Made by a program: the position numbers and the translations under genes. From Claveliimonas sp034178805 (lineage in GTDB: Bacteria; Bacillota; Clostridia; Lachnospirales; Lachnospiraceae), in contig NZ_JBNPMZ010000002.1 in the NCBI RefSeq assembly GCF_050314255.1, forward strand, positions 1 to 64,000: a DNA stretch of 64,000 bases, given 5' to 3'. This document shows, piece by piece, positions 8,770 to 16,155 of the stretch (the stretch's first letter is position 1; the number at the start of each line of letters is the position of its first letter). The notes beneath the pieces were generated by a model that worked only from the letters and a program-made list of their open reading frames with translations, did no database searches and had not been told where the DNA came from.

Positions 8770-8866
8770 GATACCTACATTTACATTTTTTTGCACAGGA
8801 GATTTTCAAGTCTCACTATTATTTTTGAGACTTATACGCGAAAGCGGAACTAAGTTCCGCTTTGCA
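8766..8866 (-). repeat. Promoter/terminator module, copy 2
   Basis: Partner of 2664–2763 with the same order of elements: CTACATTTAC, T run, TTTTGCA, AAGTCTC...GAGACT inverted repeat, and the AAGCGGAACT palindrome. The −10 box at its left edge is absent from copy 1, where a shorter spacer replaces it. Confidence 0.7.
8841..8863. terminator. Palindromic hairpin AAGCGGAACT/AGTTCCGCTT, copy 3
   Basis: 11-bp arms around a single base, eight bases past the stop of the HTH gene (minus strand) and upstream of the coiled-coil gene. Likely terminator of the former. Confidence 0.8.
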
Positions 8867-8871
8867 TTGTT

Positions 8872-9264
8872 TTAGATTCTTTTTTGATTCTTCTTTGTAC
8901 TCTTAATTTTGGGGGTTCCCAACAATTTATATCCCATTTCATACAGCTCGATATTGATTTCTATCACATTATGTTTATCGAATTCCATACATTTCCTCAA
9001 AAATTCTTCACGTCTTTTCTCCTCGAACGATAAATGATATGTCGATTCAAAGCATAGCCCGCCAGCCGCAAACAACTGCTCCGCTTGCTCAAGATTTGTT
9101 TTTAAGGCAAAGCATAACGACCATAAATAATTTCTATTTGCAGGGATTAACTCTTTCTTCAACTTTGATAACGTAGATTTGTTCAAATTCGCTCGTCTTG
9201 CAATTTCTGCATCTGTCTCCCCTTTTTCATTTCTTCGTATACTTCTGCAAATGATGGAAAACAT
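8872..9264 (-). CDS. HTH (Cro/C1-like) protein, probably frameshifted at its N-terminus
   Basis: A 130-residue reading frame whose core GETDAEIARRANLNKSTLSK is a helix-turn-helix, followed by ...EIAxxxxL-type helices and a C-terminal YEMGYKLLG. This matches small stand-alone HTH proteins with a GxTDxExxxxAN signature. Its first ~15 codons do not fit, but in the next frame the DNA encodes SFAEVYEEMKK, which does. A slip in the C4T5 run at 9219–9227 (plus strand) would explain this. No ribosome site precedes the ATG. Likely a decaying gene; its first bases overlap a plus-strand ORF. Confidence 0.55.
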   Translation of the reverse strand: MFSIICRSIRRNEKGETDAEIARRANLNKSTLSKLKKELIPANRNYLWSLCFALKTNLEQAEQLFAAGGLCFESTYHLSFEEKRREEFLRKCMEFDKHNVIEINIELYEMGYKLLGTPKIKSTKKNQKRI

Positions 9265-9718
9265 TCAAGATGACACCATTTCCTGTTATTTTCCGAAAAA
9301 ATATCCCATAAACAAGAGACAACTAGTCATCCAGGATCTTTCTAACCTTTTAAATTCAGAAAAAACATACCATCCTGCGCTAATTATGGAATATATATTA
9401 TTCCAGATGATTAACTCCAAAATCGAATATTGTATCGATAATAAAACAAGCACAATTGCAATGTTACCAGCAGCAGAGCGAGAATATCTACTTGAAATTT
9501 TCAAAAAAGAATACGATACCTATGAAGAAGCACTAGAAATATTAGAAAATCTTGAAGATTTGCAAGCCTATCCGGATTTTCTTTTTGAGGACTATGATTT
9601 TAACCTGTTGGACGAAATGAGTGAAGAAGAGTTATTTCACTCTCCGCTCAACAAACTTCTAGACATTGGTTCAATAGAATTTGTTATCTATGTTCCTGGA
9701 AAGATCAATTTTTCATAA
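9254..9718 (+). CDS. Acidic hypothetical protein, first gene of a two-gene unit
   Basis: 154 residues from the second of two adjacent ATG codons. An earlier in-frame start would run through the antisense HTH gene. The protein is acidic and helical (ILENLEDLQAY, FLFEDYDFNLLDEMSEEEL). It has no recognised domain and no clear ribosome site, which weakens the start choice. The next ORF begins 19 bases downstream with a good site, suggesting co-transcription. Confidence 0.45.
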   Translation: MENIQDDTISCYFPKKYPINKRQLVIQDLSNLLNSEKTYHPALIMEYILFQMINSKIEYCIDNKTSTIAMLPAAEREYLLEIFKKEYDTYEEALEILENLEDLQAYPDFLFEDYDFNLLDEMSEEELFHSPLNKLLDIGSIEFVIYVPGKINFS

Positions 9719-9737
9719 TTTTCTGGAGGTGAACTAC

Positions 9738-9914
9738 ATGAGTTTCGATTTAAGCTTCAAAGAAGCATATGATCAAGGTACAGAAGAAATAGCACTTAAA
9801 GTCTTCACAAAACTTATCAATGGGGGGATGAGCGCTGAAAAAGCTCAAGAAATTGTCAATATAACCGACGAACAACTAGAAAAATTTCTTCAAATAATAA
9901 AAGAGACTGTCTAG
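9738..9914 (+). CDS. 58-residue protein resembling the C-terminal tail of Rpn/PD-(D/E)XK transposase-like proteins
   Basis: GGAGGTG eight bases before the ATG supports the start. The sequence has a KLINGGMSAEKAQEIVNITDE stretch, like the helical tails of Rpn-family recombination-promoting nucleases (alternating hydrophobic helix, then IxxITxLSxExI). The nuclease domain itself is absent, so this is either a small stand-alone protein or a remnant. Confidence 0.4.
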   Translation: MSFDLSFKEAYDQGTEEIALKVFTKLINGGMSAEKAQEIVNITDEQLEKFLQIIKETV

Positions 9915-9984
9915 AGATTTTTGAGAAAAAACATCTTACCCTATCAACCTTATAAAGGGGAGACTTTTATAAAAAGTCTCAATT

Positions 9985-10025
9985 AAGAAATGCCAGTTCC
10001 GGCAAATGCGGGTCTGGCGTTTCTT
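9985..10025. terminator. Long-stem hairpin after the small-protein unit
   Basis: AAGAAATGCCAG and CTGGCGTTTCTT form a 12-bp stem (one G·U). A second hairpin, GAGACTTTT/AAAAGTCTC, lies just before at 9960–9980. Together they probably end the plus-strand unit, although the first stem is also the end of the decayed minus-strand frame. Confidence 0.5.
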
Positions 10026-10266
10026 CGTATATCCTCCTAAGATCGTATCTCGCCTGTTCCATGTTTTCCCCAGCGATTCTTCAAATCGTTTATCATCTTC
10101 CTCTGTCCGTTTTGAAGGTTCTTTCAAATGATGCTTTTCTTTGCGTTTCTGGCTTTCTTCACCAGATGACGTTCCATCAACATCTGATTAATATTTTCAT
10201 TTGTATACCATTTACCGCTCTGTTGGATACCACAGGACAAGCAGCCGCATCTACCAATATCCTCAT
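10026..10266 (-). pseudogene. YaiI/YqxD (UPF0178) remnant
   Basis: Three pieces of a UPF0178 protein lie in order on the minus strand in different frames. The start MRILVDAAACPVV follows a GAAAGG site. WYTNENINQMLMERHLVKK comes after an internal deletion and frame change. KHHLKEPSKRTEEDDKRFEE comes after a further frameshift. UPF0178 proteins start with an ILVDADACPV motif and end with a KGPKKRTxEDDxxF motif about 140 residues later; here the two are separated by only about 200 bases. The reading then runs into unrelated sequence. Inactive. Confidence 0.8.
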
Positions 10267-10416
10267 TTTTTTCCTTTCGTCATATCATAACTTTCCCCTC
10301 GTATTGGAAATCAATTGATTAAAAGCATCACAACACCACCTAAAACATTGATTATTTTTAATCATTTTTTAAAATCCGCGACGGTATTAAGATAAAAAAT
10401 GTGTCTTATTATATAA

Positions 10417-10520
10417 GGGAGTACCGAGTACGTCTCGCCCGGGGAATTGCCTCCGGATCCGGAAGGGCGGCAGCTACTCCCGCCACAACCAAAAGGGGGG
10501 GCGACCTATTTAGGCGCCCC
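10417..10520 (+). ncRNA. Candidate structured RNA in a GC-rich patch
   Basis: A GC-rich patch within AT-rich DNA can fold compactly. GGGAGTA (10417–10423) pairs with TACTCCC (10475–10481). CGAG pairs with CTCG (10425–10437). CCC pairs with GGG (10438–10440 with 10465–10467). TCCG/CGGA (10452–10463) forms a tetraloop hairpin. A TATTATATAA box ends right before position 10417. The patch closes with a GGGGCG/CGCCCC stem. No ORF or known RNA class is recognised. On the minus strand the last stem could end the gene at 10535. Could also be a mobile-element end. Confidence 0.35.
10495..10520 (-). terminator. GC-rich terminator of the 10535–11008 gene
   Basis: On the minus strand a GGGGCG...CGCCCC stem extended by CCTA/TAGG is followed by CCCTTTTGG, 15 bases after the stop codon. 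The U-tract is short, so the efficiency is uncertain. Confidence 0.5.
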
Positions 10521-10534
10521 GCATCCCGTGTTGA

Positions 10535-11008
10535 TTACGATGTAATATTGTCATCATCAATCTCCTGTTCCGACATTTCCATGAATTCGTCATACAAAGC
10601 ATCTAATACGATAATAAACTTATCAGCGTTTTCTTGAGCATTTACCATTTCATCTACCGACCACCCTTCCACAAATTTAAACCAGAAGACCCAGCATGCC
10701 AAATCACACGCTTCCCTTATAATATCAAGCATGATTTTCTCCATCACATTCTGGAAATCCATCACGTTCTTAGTTGGCAACTTTTGATATAATTCTAATG
10801 GTGACTTATTCTCTTCCTGCTCACATTCATACATTTCTTTCATAACAGATGACACAACTTTTTGACTCTCTTCCGGCATTTTTAGGTATTCCCATAATAC
10901 CTCTATCACTTTTATATCCGTATCCCTGCGCAACGGCGGGAATTGAACGAATTCCGAATTTATATTGTTCAATGTGATTTTCTCCTCTACTACTTCAAAA
11001 TCAATCAT
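10535..11008 (-). CDS. Acidic hypothetical protein
   Basis: A 157-residue acidic protein (MIDFEVVEEKITLNNINSEF start; EMSEQEIDDDNITS end) with a central region rich in hydrophobic helices (ACDLACWVFWFKF). No family recognised. The ribosome site before the ATG is poor. It lies 86 bases after another small gene on the same strand, with hairpin copy 4 between them, so it probably has its own transcript. Confidence 0.5.
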   Translation of the reverse strand: MIDFEVVEEKITLNNINSEFVQFPPLRRDTDIKVIEVLWEYLKMPEESQKVVSSVMKEMYECEQEENKSPLELYQKLPTKNVMDFQNVMEKIMLDIIREACDLACWVFWFKFVEGWSVDEMVNAQENADKFIIVLDALYDEFMEMSEQEIDDDNITS

Positions 11009-11040
11009 CCATACACTACATTACATGCATTTCAGGATAC

Positions 11041-11065
11041 AAAAGCGGAACTAAGTTCCGCTTTT
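11041..11065. terminator. Palindromic hairpin AAGCGGAACT/AGTTCCGCTT, copy 4
   Basis: 12-bp arms around one base. It lies 30 bases past the stop of the 11095–11400 gene on the minus strand. Its right flank (CTCTCCTTTT...ACTGAGCA) matches the flank of copy 1. Confidence 0.8.
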
Positions 11066-11094
11066 GCTCTCCTTTTGTGGAACTACTGAGCAGA

Positions 11095-11400
11095 CTACAA
11101 TGATGCTTCTGGAAAAATTTCAGAAAAATCATGTTCCACTTTTCCGGTTCCAAAACTCATAACCAAAAACTTGTACATTCTTTCCATCCGCTCCCACTTC
11201 TTCTGTACATCATATTTTACAGCATAATGGATTTCCAGAAAATCTTCTCCTGCCTCATACGTTAACCCCAAACCATCCGGAATCAGCGGATGTGGCTGGA
11301 TGCCATCTGCCCGGATTACCATATCATCTTCGGTTATAGTAATCCTAATTGTCTTACCATTATAAATTCCTCCATACATTTCCTTTGCAATACCTTTCAT
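11095..11400 (-). CDS. Small hypothetical protein
   Basis: 101 residues, ATG preceded by TAGGAGAA at good spacing. The N-terminal half looks like an alternating beta structure (GKTIRITITEDDMVIRADG) and the C-terminal half is helical and charged. No family recognised. It ends at hairpin copy 4, like other cassette-like genes of this island. Confidence 0.55.
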   Translation of the reverse strand: MKGIAKEMYGGIYNGKTIRITITEDDMVIRADGIQPHPLIPDGLGLTYEAGEDFLEIHYAVKYDVQKKWERMERMYKFLVMSFGTGKVEHDFSEIFPEASL

Positions 11401-11811
11401 GTTGTTATTCTCCTATTCTTATTATTTTTTAACTTCTCGAACACAATATTGTTAATCTTTTTCATATTATTTTACCAAGTTATATTCGTGCACAAATTTT
11501 ATTCCCCCCCCGCTCTTTAGATTGCTTTCGAGAAGTTATGTCTTAAGTATATAAAATATTGCTCTGGTTCATTTTTTTGCACAGAAAAAATGCTGTAGTT
11601 ATATTGGTAGAAATTCAAAGATAAATACAAAAAAAGATGCTGTACTAACAATTGTCCGGCATCCTTTACCAGCCTTCTATTAAAGGAAACGTTTTTTTCG
11701 CGAATATATATAACATCCGATTTCACAAAAAACACCTTCTTATACAAGAAGATGTTTTTCAAAAATTCATTATTCTATTTTTCACCTATTTTACCACCCA
11801 CAATAATCGTT
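11401..11811. other. Gene-free stretch
   Basis: About 410 AT-rich bases with homopolymer runs and one terminator-like hairpin (11728–11760: AAACACCTTCTT pairs with AAGAAGATGTTT). Weak minus-strand frames here lack ribosome sites and recognisable sequence. Confidence 0.5.
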
Positions 11812-11947
11812 CTATTTTGTTACTACCATATGTATGGTACTCTTGCTTACCCCAAATTTCTTTGCTGTCTGCCTCACTGTCGCTTTATGCTCGATGATAT
11901 AATATGCAATTTCAACCGCCCTCTCCTCAATATAATCTTTCATACAA
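11808..11947 (-). repeat. spoIIID-fragment repeat, copy A
   Basis: About 140 bases that recur at 15957–16096 with five substitutions that I can count. The repeat starts a few bases before the ATG (TTTGTATG) and ends at the same base past the stop (AAAATAGAACG), so both copies share the same breakpoints. Confidence 0.85.
11812..11943 (-). pseudogene. spoIIID: N-terminal SpoIIID fragment, copy A
   Basis: Encodes 43 residues, MKDYIEERAVEIAYYI... through the helix-turn-helix TVRQTAKKFGVSKSTIH. That is the first half of the sporulation regulator SpoIIID (normally about 85 residues). The frame stops right after the recognition helix; one base-change and one short frame slip later, DNA encoding TERL can still be seen. 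The DNA-binding helix is present but the C-terminal helix region needed in SpoIIID is gone. The hairpin at 11950–11985 ends directly before it and places AGGGG near the ATG. Probably inert. Confidence 0.8.
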
Positions 11948-11949
11948 AA

Positions 11950-11985
11950 CCCCTGCATTCATTGTTTTTACAATGTATGCAGGGG
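11950..11985. repeat. CCCCTGCAT stem-loop, copy 1
   Basis: A 15-bp stem (CCCCTGCATTCATTG with CAATGTATGCAGGGG, one mismatch) around a 6-base loop. An almost identical hairpin follows the molybdopterin gene at 33875–33910. Confidence 0.8.
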
Positions 11986-12081
11986 TAGGTAGCAATATGC
12001 GGTAGTAACAATAGTAACATCTATTCTTTTATTAATAGCATATAGCAAAATGAACATTTCTTAGCTGAACTTATATTTTTG

Positions 12082-12891
12082 CTAACTCCAGAGTTTCTGA
12101 ATTTCTTCCTTTTTCCTGAGCATCAAAATACCCCATACCAGGCTGATCAGCATCGCAGACAGAAGAATAAGCAAAGAGAGCAGATTCATACTGCCTTCGC
12201 CTGCCGCCACTTCCAGCGTCGCCTGGGGCATCTCAAAAATTCCTTCAATTCCGCTTGCAAAATCAATCAGTCCATGGATAATTGCAACACTCCAGAGATT
12301 CTTCGTCCGAATAAACACTGCTGCAAACACGATACCAAGAATTGTGGAATAGCTAACCTGTAACAATGTAGTTGCGACACCTTGTCCACTGAAAAGATTG
12401 CCGAGATGCAGCACACCAAAAATCACCGACGACCACAGCACAGACTTTAACACTTTCCTGTTGTCATCTTTCCAGTGATACATCATGTGCCCCACCAGAA
12501 ATCCCCTTATAAGAACTTCCTCATACAGGCCTACAATTGCATATTCTGATAATGTCATTACAAATCCATCCAATACAATCGGACGGGAAAAATCTGTCCC
12601 AATAAGATTTAAAATCATCACCAGCAGAAGCGGCCAGCCAAACAGGAATCCTTTCAACATATTTTTCGTCCGGAAATAGAAACAAAAATCTCCCCGGTAA
12701 ATTTCGCGCATTATGAGAATCACTATCAAAAGAAGTGAAAGTCTCAAAAATGTAGCATCATAAGAAAATCCTGTCTTTCCCAGAAACGCTGTAGAAAAAG
12801 TCTTATACCCCAGAATCATAAATACCAGCATACCAAGACACCAGAAAACAGGTGCTTTTTCATCAGCAAGCTTTCTTAAAAATTTGGTCAT
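12082..12891 (-). CDS. CPBP-family intramembrane metalloprotease
   Basis: 269 residues with about seven to eight hydrophobic membrane segments. The family motifs are present: EEVLIRG (about residue 120) with the catalytic Glu pair, FGVLHLGN (second His motif) and HGLIDF near the end. CPBP (Abi) proteases cleave in the membrane and are often tied to peptide processing or self-immunity. AAAAGGAGGAG precedes the ATG. It is divergent from the sensor kinase gene with a 190-base shared control region, which hints at common regulation. Confidence 0.9.
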   Translation of the reverse strand: MTKFLRKLADEKAPVFWCLGMLVFMILGYKTFSTAFLGKTGFSYDATFLRLSLLLIVILIMREIYRGDFCFYFRTKNMLKGFLFGWPLLLVMILNLIGTDFSRPIVLDGFVMTLSEYAIVGLYEEVLIRGFLVGHMMYHWKDDNRKVLKSVLWSSVIFGVLHLGNLFSGQGVATTLLQVSYSTILGIVFAAVFIRTKNLWSVAIIHGLIDFASGIEGIFEMPQATLEVAAGEGSMNLLSLLILLSAMLISLVWGILMLRKKEEIQKLWS

Positions 12892-13019
12892 GGATTTACT
12901 CCTCCTTTTTATTTATTTGTTTCAGATATTTTAATACGAAGCCTGCCATCAGTCTATATCACCTGCAAAACAGGACAAAAAAACGTCAAAAATAGACAAA
13001 TACTGCAAGTTGCAATTTA

Positions 13020-13049
13020 TTGACAGAATAATGTCAGGACTGATACACT
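13020..13049 (+). promoter_or_regulatory. Promoter of the GHKL sensor kinase
   Basis: −35 TTGACA (13020–13025), 18-bp spacer, −10 TACACT (13044–13049), 35 bases before the ATG. Upstream, repeated GACAAA/GTCAAA words at 12972–13000 could be regulator sites but no clear LytTR box is visible. Confidence 0.65.
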
Positions 13050-13084
13050 AAAAAGTAGAAATGACACACAGAGAGGTAATTATT

Positions 13085-15004
13085 ATGAAACGCATTATGA
13101 TTCTATTATCCGCCGTACTTCTGGCTCTTTTTCCCTGCATTCTGTCTGCAATAGCTGTTTTTTACTATACAATGCCTATGGAAGATTCCTCCTACGATCT
13201 TTCTCTGCTCCCCCAGGACGGCCAGGAATGGGAAGGTCCAAAAGGCTGGACTGTTTTTACTTCAGAAAATGGTGAAACAACCGTCCTAACCTCCAATGGC
13301 ATCGGCGGATATTCAGGACTGTCTTATGCAGGACAAACTTTCTATTTCTCACGTAAACTTACAGAAAAACTGGATAGTCCCACACTTCGTATCGGTACTG
13401 CAAATCGTTCCATCAGTGTGTTTCTGGATGACACATTGCTTTATACAGACTGTCCTGAGAGTTCTGAAAAACACATAGGAGAACTTTCTCTTCCCATGCA
13501 GGAATACGACCGTGCAGAACCTATAACCATTTCCCTGCCTCACAATTACATGAACCGGACACTTACCATTGCACAGTCAAGCCCCTTAGTTTCTGAAACT
13601 CTGACGGATAACGAAACCGTTTATCCCTGCGAAATTACCCTTTACTGCGGATACTCTTACGAAAGTGGTCTTATTGCCTCGGCTACATCCATAATGATTC
13701 CCTCTGTGCTATTATTTGCCCTTGAAATCATTCTTCTGGCTGCATTTATCTGGGGAGCTTCTCTTGGACGTTTCAGTGCATCGCTGGTCGTCCTTGCTGT
13801 TGCTGTCATGCTTCAAATGTTCAGCGTACTGACAAAAGCCGATTTCTTTCCACAGTATTTCGGAGAGTTTCCTGTGGACCTGCAAACCATGACCTTTCAT
13901 TTCTCCATTGGCGTACTCCTGATGTTTCTTTCCATATATGCCGGCCGGGTTCGACTCTTATTTCTCATACTGGCATTGGTACAATGTCTGAGTACAGGGT
14001 TTGCTGCCATAATACAGACCGGTGCCGTTCTTTCCTACGGCAGATGGTATCGATTTTTTATCGAACTGCCCCAGATTACAGGATTTCTTGCTCTGTTTCT
14101 CTCTATACTCTGTGCTTTTATTCTCTGGCACAGGGAGAATAAATTTTTCAGTTACTTTACTCAGACTGCCATTCTGATCACTTTGGGATATGCTTCTTTC
14201 TTACTGATCAGCATTCCCCTGATTCCCGGCTACACTTCCAGTGTACTCTCGCGAATCGCAGGTGATTTTTCCCTCCTTCTGCCTGTATTCTCACTGAAGA
14301 TTGTCTGGGTTCTCTGTCTTTTGTCCAGCCTTGCAGCAGTAATCATCGAATTACTGGAGAAGGAATCCCAGCGGAAAATAGAAGCTTCCGTGCTGTCTGC
14401 CAAAAACAGACTTACTCTGGAAAGTTACGAAAATCTCCGACTGCAGTCTGATGAAATCATGATGCTTCGCCATGACACTAACAGGCATTACACCATGCTT
14501 CGCTCAATGGCCGAAAACTCCCCGGAAAAGTTATGTGCTTATCTGGATAAGCTAGTGGATCAGATCCAGAATGTCCGCCCTGTTGTTACAAGCGGGAACG
14601 AAATGCTCGATATTATCATCAATGGAAAACTGGCCATTGCTGCAGAAAAAGGAATTCATACAGAAATCTCCCGGGCAAGTGCTCCGAAAAAGCTTCCGCT
14701 TCACGACACAGAGCTTTGCTGCCTGATTATGAACATCCTTGACAATGCCATTCAGGCTGCATCCCATCCTGCCATAAGCAATCCCAGAATTCGTCTGGAT
14801 TTCCACTGCAAAGACCAGCATTTCATATTCTCCTGCGAAAATTCCACAGCAGCGGATTCTTCCGGACACAAAAAAAAGCCTGCTCCCACTCACGGGTATG
14901 GGCTTAAGATTATCCATCAGATTATGAAACAATGGGGTGATATGGTTTCCGTCCAGGAGGAAGAAGGAACATACAAAATATCTGTTGTCATTCCTCTCTC
15001 CTGA
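13085..15004 (+). CDS. GHKL-type sensor histidine kinase
   Basis: 640 residues from the ATG at 13085, which follows AGAGGTAATT; an upstream in-frame start lacks such a site. Layout: signal/anchor segment, extracytoplasmic domain of about 180 residues, seven or so membrane segments, a short linker helix, then the kinase core. The phospho-acceptor is probably His in LRHDTNRHY (about residue 461). The N-box is NILDNAIQ (about 550) and the G-box is HGYGLKI (about 602). This is the AgrC/BlpH-type class that works with LytTR regulators. The LytTR gene lies convergently, four bases away. Confidence 0.9.
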   Translation: MKRIMILLSAVLLALFPCILSAIAVFYYTMPMEDSSYDLSLLPQDGQEWEGPKGWTVFTSENGETTVLTSNGIGGYSGLSYAGQTFYFSRKLTEKLDSPTLRIGTANRSISVFLDDTLLYTDCPESSEKHIGELSLPMQEYDRAEPITISLPHNYMNRTLTIAQSSPLVSETLTDNETVYPCEITLYCGYSYESGLIASATSIMIPSVLLFALEIILLAAFIWGASLGRFSASLVVLAVAVMLQMFSVLTKADFFPQYFGEFPVDLQTMTFHFSIGVLLMFLSIYAGRVRLLFLILALVQCLSTGFAAIIQTGAVLSYGRWYRFFIELPQITGFLALFLSILCAFILWHRENKFFSYFTQTAILITLGYASFLLISIPLIPGYTSSVLSRIAGDFSLLLPVFSLKIVWVLCLLSSLAAVIIELLEKESQRKIEASVLSAKNRLTLESYENLRLQSDEIMMLRHDTNRHYTMLRSMAENSPEKLCAYLDKLVDQIQNVRPVVTSGNEMLDIIINGKLAIAAEKGIHTEISRASAPKKLPLHDTELCCLIMNILDNAIQAASHPAISNPRIRLDFHCKDQHFIFSCENSTAADSSGHKKKPAPTHGYGLKIIHQIMKQWGDMVSVQEEEGTYKISVVIPLS

Positions 15005-15008
15005 TGAT

Positions 15009-15725
15009 TCATTCTTCCATATACTCAAAAAAATATCGGCGCACTTCCTTAATACGATATTTGCTTACCGGAATATACACTCCGTTTACCAATTCTATCT
15101 GCGCAGTACGAAGAGTTCGGATAAAACGGCAGTTTACCAGAAAACTCTGGTGACATCGGACAAACCCGGAACCAGACAACATTTCTCCCAGCCGGTCAAT
15201 AGAAAGAGCTGTATCCCACTCCTCCTGTACCTGGGTAATATGGCTCTTTCTTCCTTTAATCTCCACATAAATAATTTCCTCAGGTGTAACTTTTCTGATT
15301 CCGCCGGTAATTGGAAACATAAGCTCCTTCTTTTTATTTTTATCGCCGTAGCAGAAAACTATGGCCTCCCGGAGGTATTCCTTTTCCAGTGGTTTTGCAA
15401 GATAACGCACCGCAGATACCTCATATCCTCTAAGTGCCATATCTCTGTTGTTGGAGATAAATACGATGGGAAGATTTTGCTTCTCACTGCGAAGATATCG
15501 CGCCAGCTTCATTCCATCCATCTCAGGCATCATTACATCCAGGAAAAGCATATCAAAGGACATTCCGTTTTTTAATTCCTGCAAAAGAAGGTTTCCGTCT
15601 GCAAAACAAATTATTTCTGCATCTATTTTCTCCATTTCACAAATTTGCTCTGTCATTTCTGCAATTTCTTTTCTATCCTTCTCATCATCATCACAGACAG
15701 CTATGCAAAATGGCTGTACCTTCAT
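15009..15725 (-). CDS. LytTR-family response regulator
   Basis: 238 residues from the ATG at 15725 (GAGGTG seven bases before it). The receiver domain holds the acidic pair DDD (about residue 13), the phosphorylated Asp in LFLDVMMPE and the conserved Lys in YLAKPL. The C-terminal LytTR DNA-binding domain starts around residue 140 and ends KYRIKEVRRYFFEYMEE. Its gene is convergent with the kinase gene, unlike the usual operon order; the two stops lie four bases apart with no visible terminator. Targets unknown; the CPBP gene is a candidate. Confidence 0.9.
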   Translation of the reverse strand: MKVQPFCIAVCDDDEKDRKEIAEMTEQICEMEKIDAEIICFADGNLLLQELKNGMSFDMLFLDVMMPEMDGMKLARYLRSEKQNLPIVFISNNRDMALRGYEVSAVRYLAKPLEKEYLREAIVFCYGDKNKKKELMFPITGGIRKVTPEEIIYVEIKGRKSHITQVQEEWDTALSIDRLGEMLSGSGFVRCHQSFLVNCRFIRTLRTAQIELVNGVYIPVSKYRIKEVRRYFFEYMEE

Positions 15726-15956
15726 TTCGCGCACCTCTTTCACTCATATATTTGATATCAGAAATACTATACCACAATATAGCCGTTTTTGCCATGCAAA
15801 TGACAACAAGAAGAAATAACCCCTTTTTCCAGGTCGCAGGAACCTGTCTCGTCTTGCGCAAGATTTTTAAATTTTCTAAGAAAAAACAATTCGTATCACT
15901 CATGTGTTTTGGAATCTCCTCCATTTTATATGACCACAAATATACTTCTCACAAAC
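15726..15956. other. Upstream region of the regulator gene
   Basis: About 230 bases. A minus-strand TATAGT at 15766 region may be the −10 of the regulator. A short minus-strand frame with one hydrophobic segment (GLFLLVVICMAKTAIL) overlaps the regulator start but has no good ribosome site; I do not call it. Confidence 0.35.
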
Positions 15957-16096
15957 CGTTCTATTTTGTTGCTACCATATGTATAGTACTCTTGCTTACC
16001 CCAAATTTCTTTGCCGTCTGCCTCACAGTCGCTTTATGCTCGATGATATAATATGCAATTTCAACCGCCCTCTCCTCAATATAATCTTTCATACAA
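15957..16096 (-). repeat. spoIIID-fragment repeat, copy B
   Basis: Second copy of the 140-base repeat at 11808–11947, same orientation. The two copies bracket the CPBP/kinase/regulator genes as a 4.1-kb direct-repeat unit. Confidence 0.85.
15961..16092 (-). pseudogene. spoIIID: N-terminal SpoIIID fragment, copy B
   Basis: The same 43-residue frame as copy A, with one residue changed (HMVATK end). It stops at the identical codon, so the truncation predates the duplication. Upstream there is a small GATAAAATTATC palindrome in place of the hairpin of copy A. Not a complete SpoIIID; a functional copy should lie elsewhere in the genome. Confidence 0.8.
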
Positions 16097-16155
16097 AGAT
16101 AATTTTATCTGGTTCTTTTCTGATTATCACTCCACGAACTCCCCCCTACCTTCTA

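Noticed and set aside
10417..10520. HDV-like ribozyme reading of the GC-rich patch
   Set aside because: The 3' strand of the outer stem lies at the end rather than inside as the HDV double pseudoknot needs, and no catalytic-core sequence is seen.
11517..11762. 81-codon minus-strand frame in the AT-rich gap
   Set aside because: No ribosome site, overlaps a hairpin, composition typical of random AT-rich DNA.
15691..15939. 82-codon minus-strand frame as a signal-peptide gene for the LytTR system
   Set aside because: One hydrophobic stretch but no ribosome site and no AgrD-like features; overlaps the regulator start.
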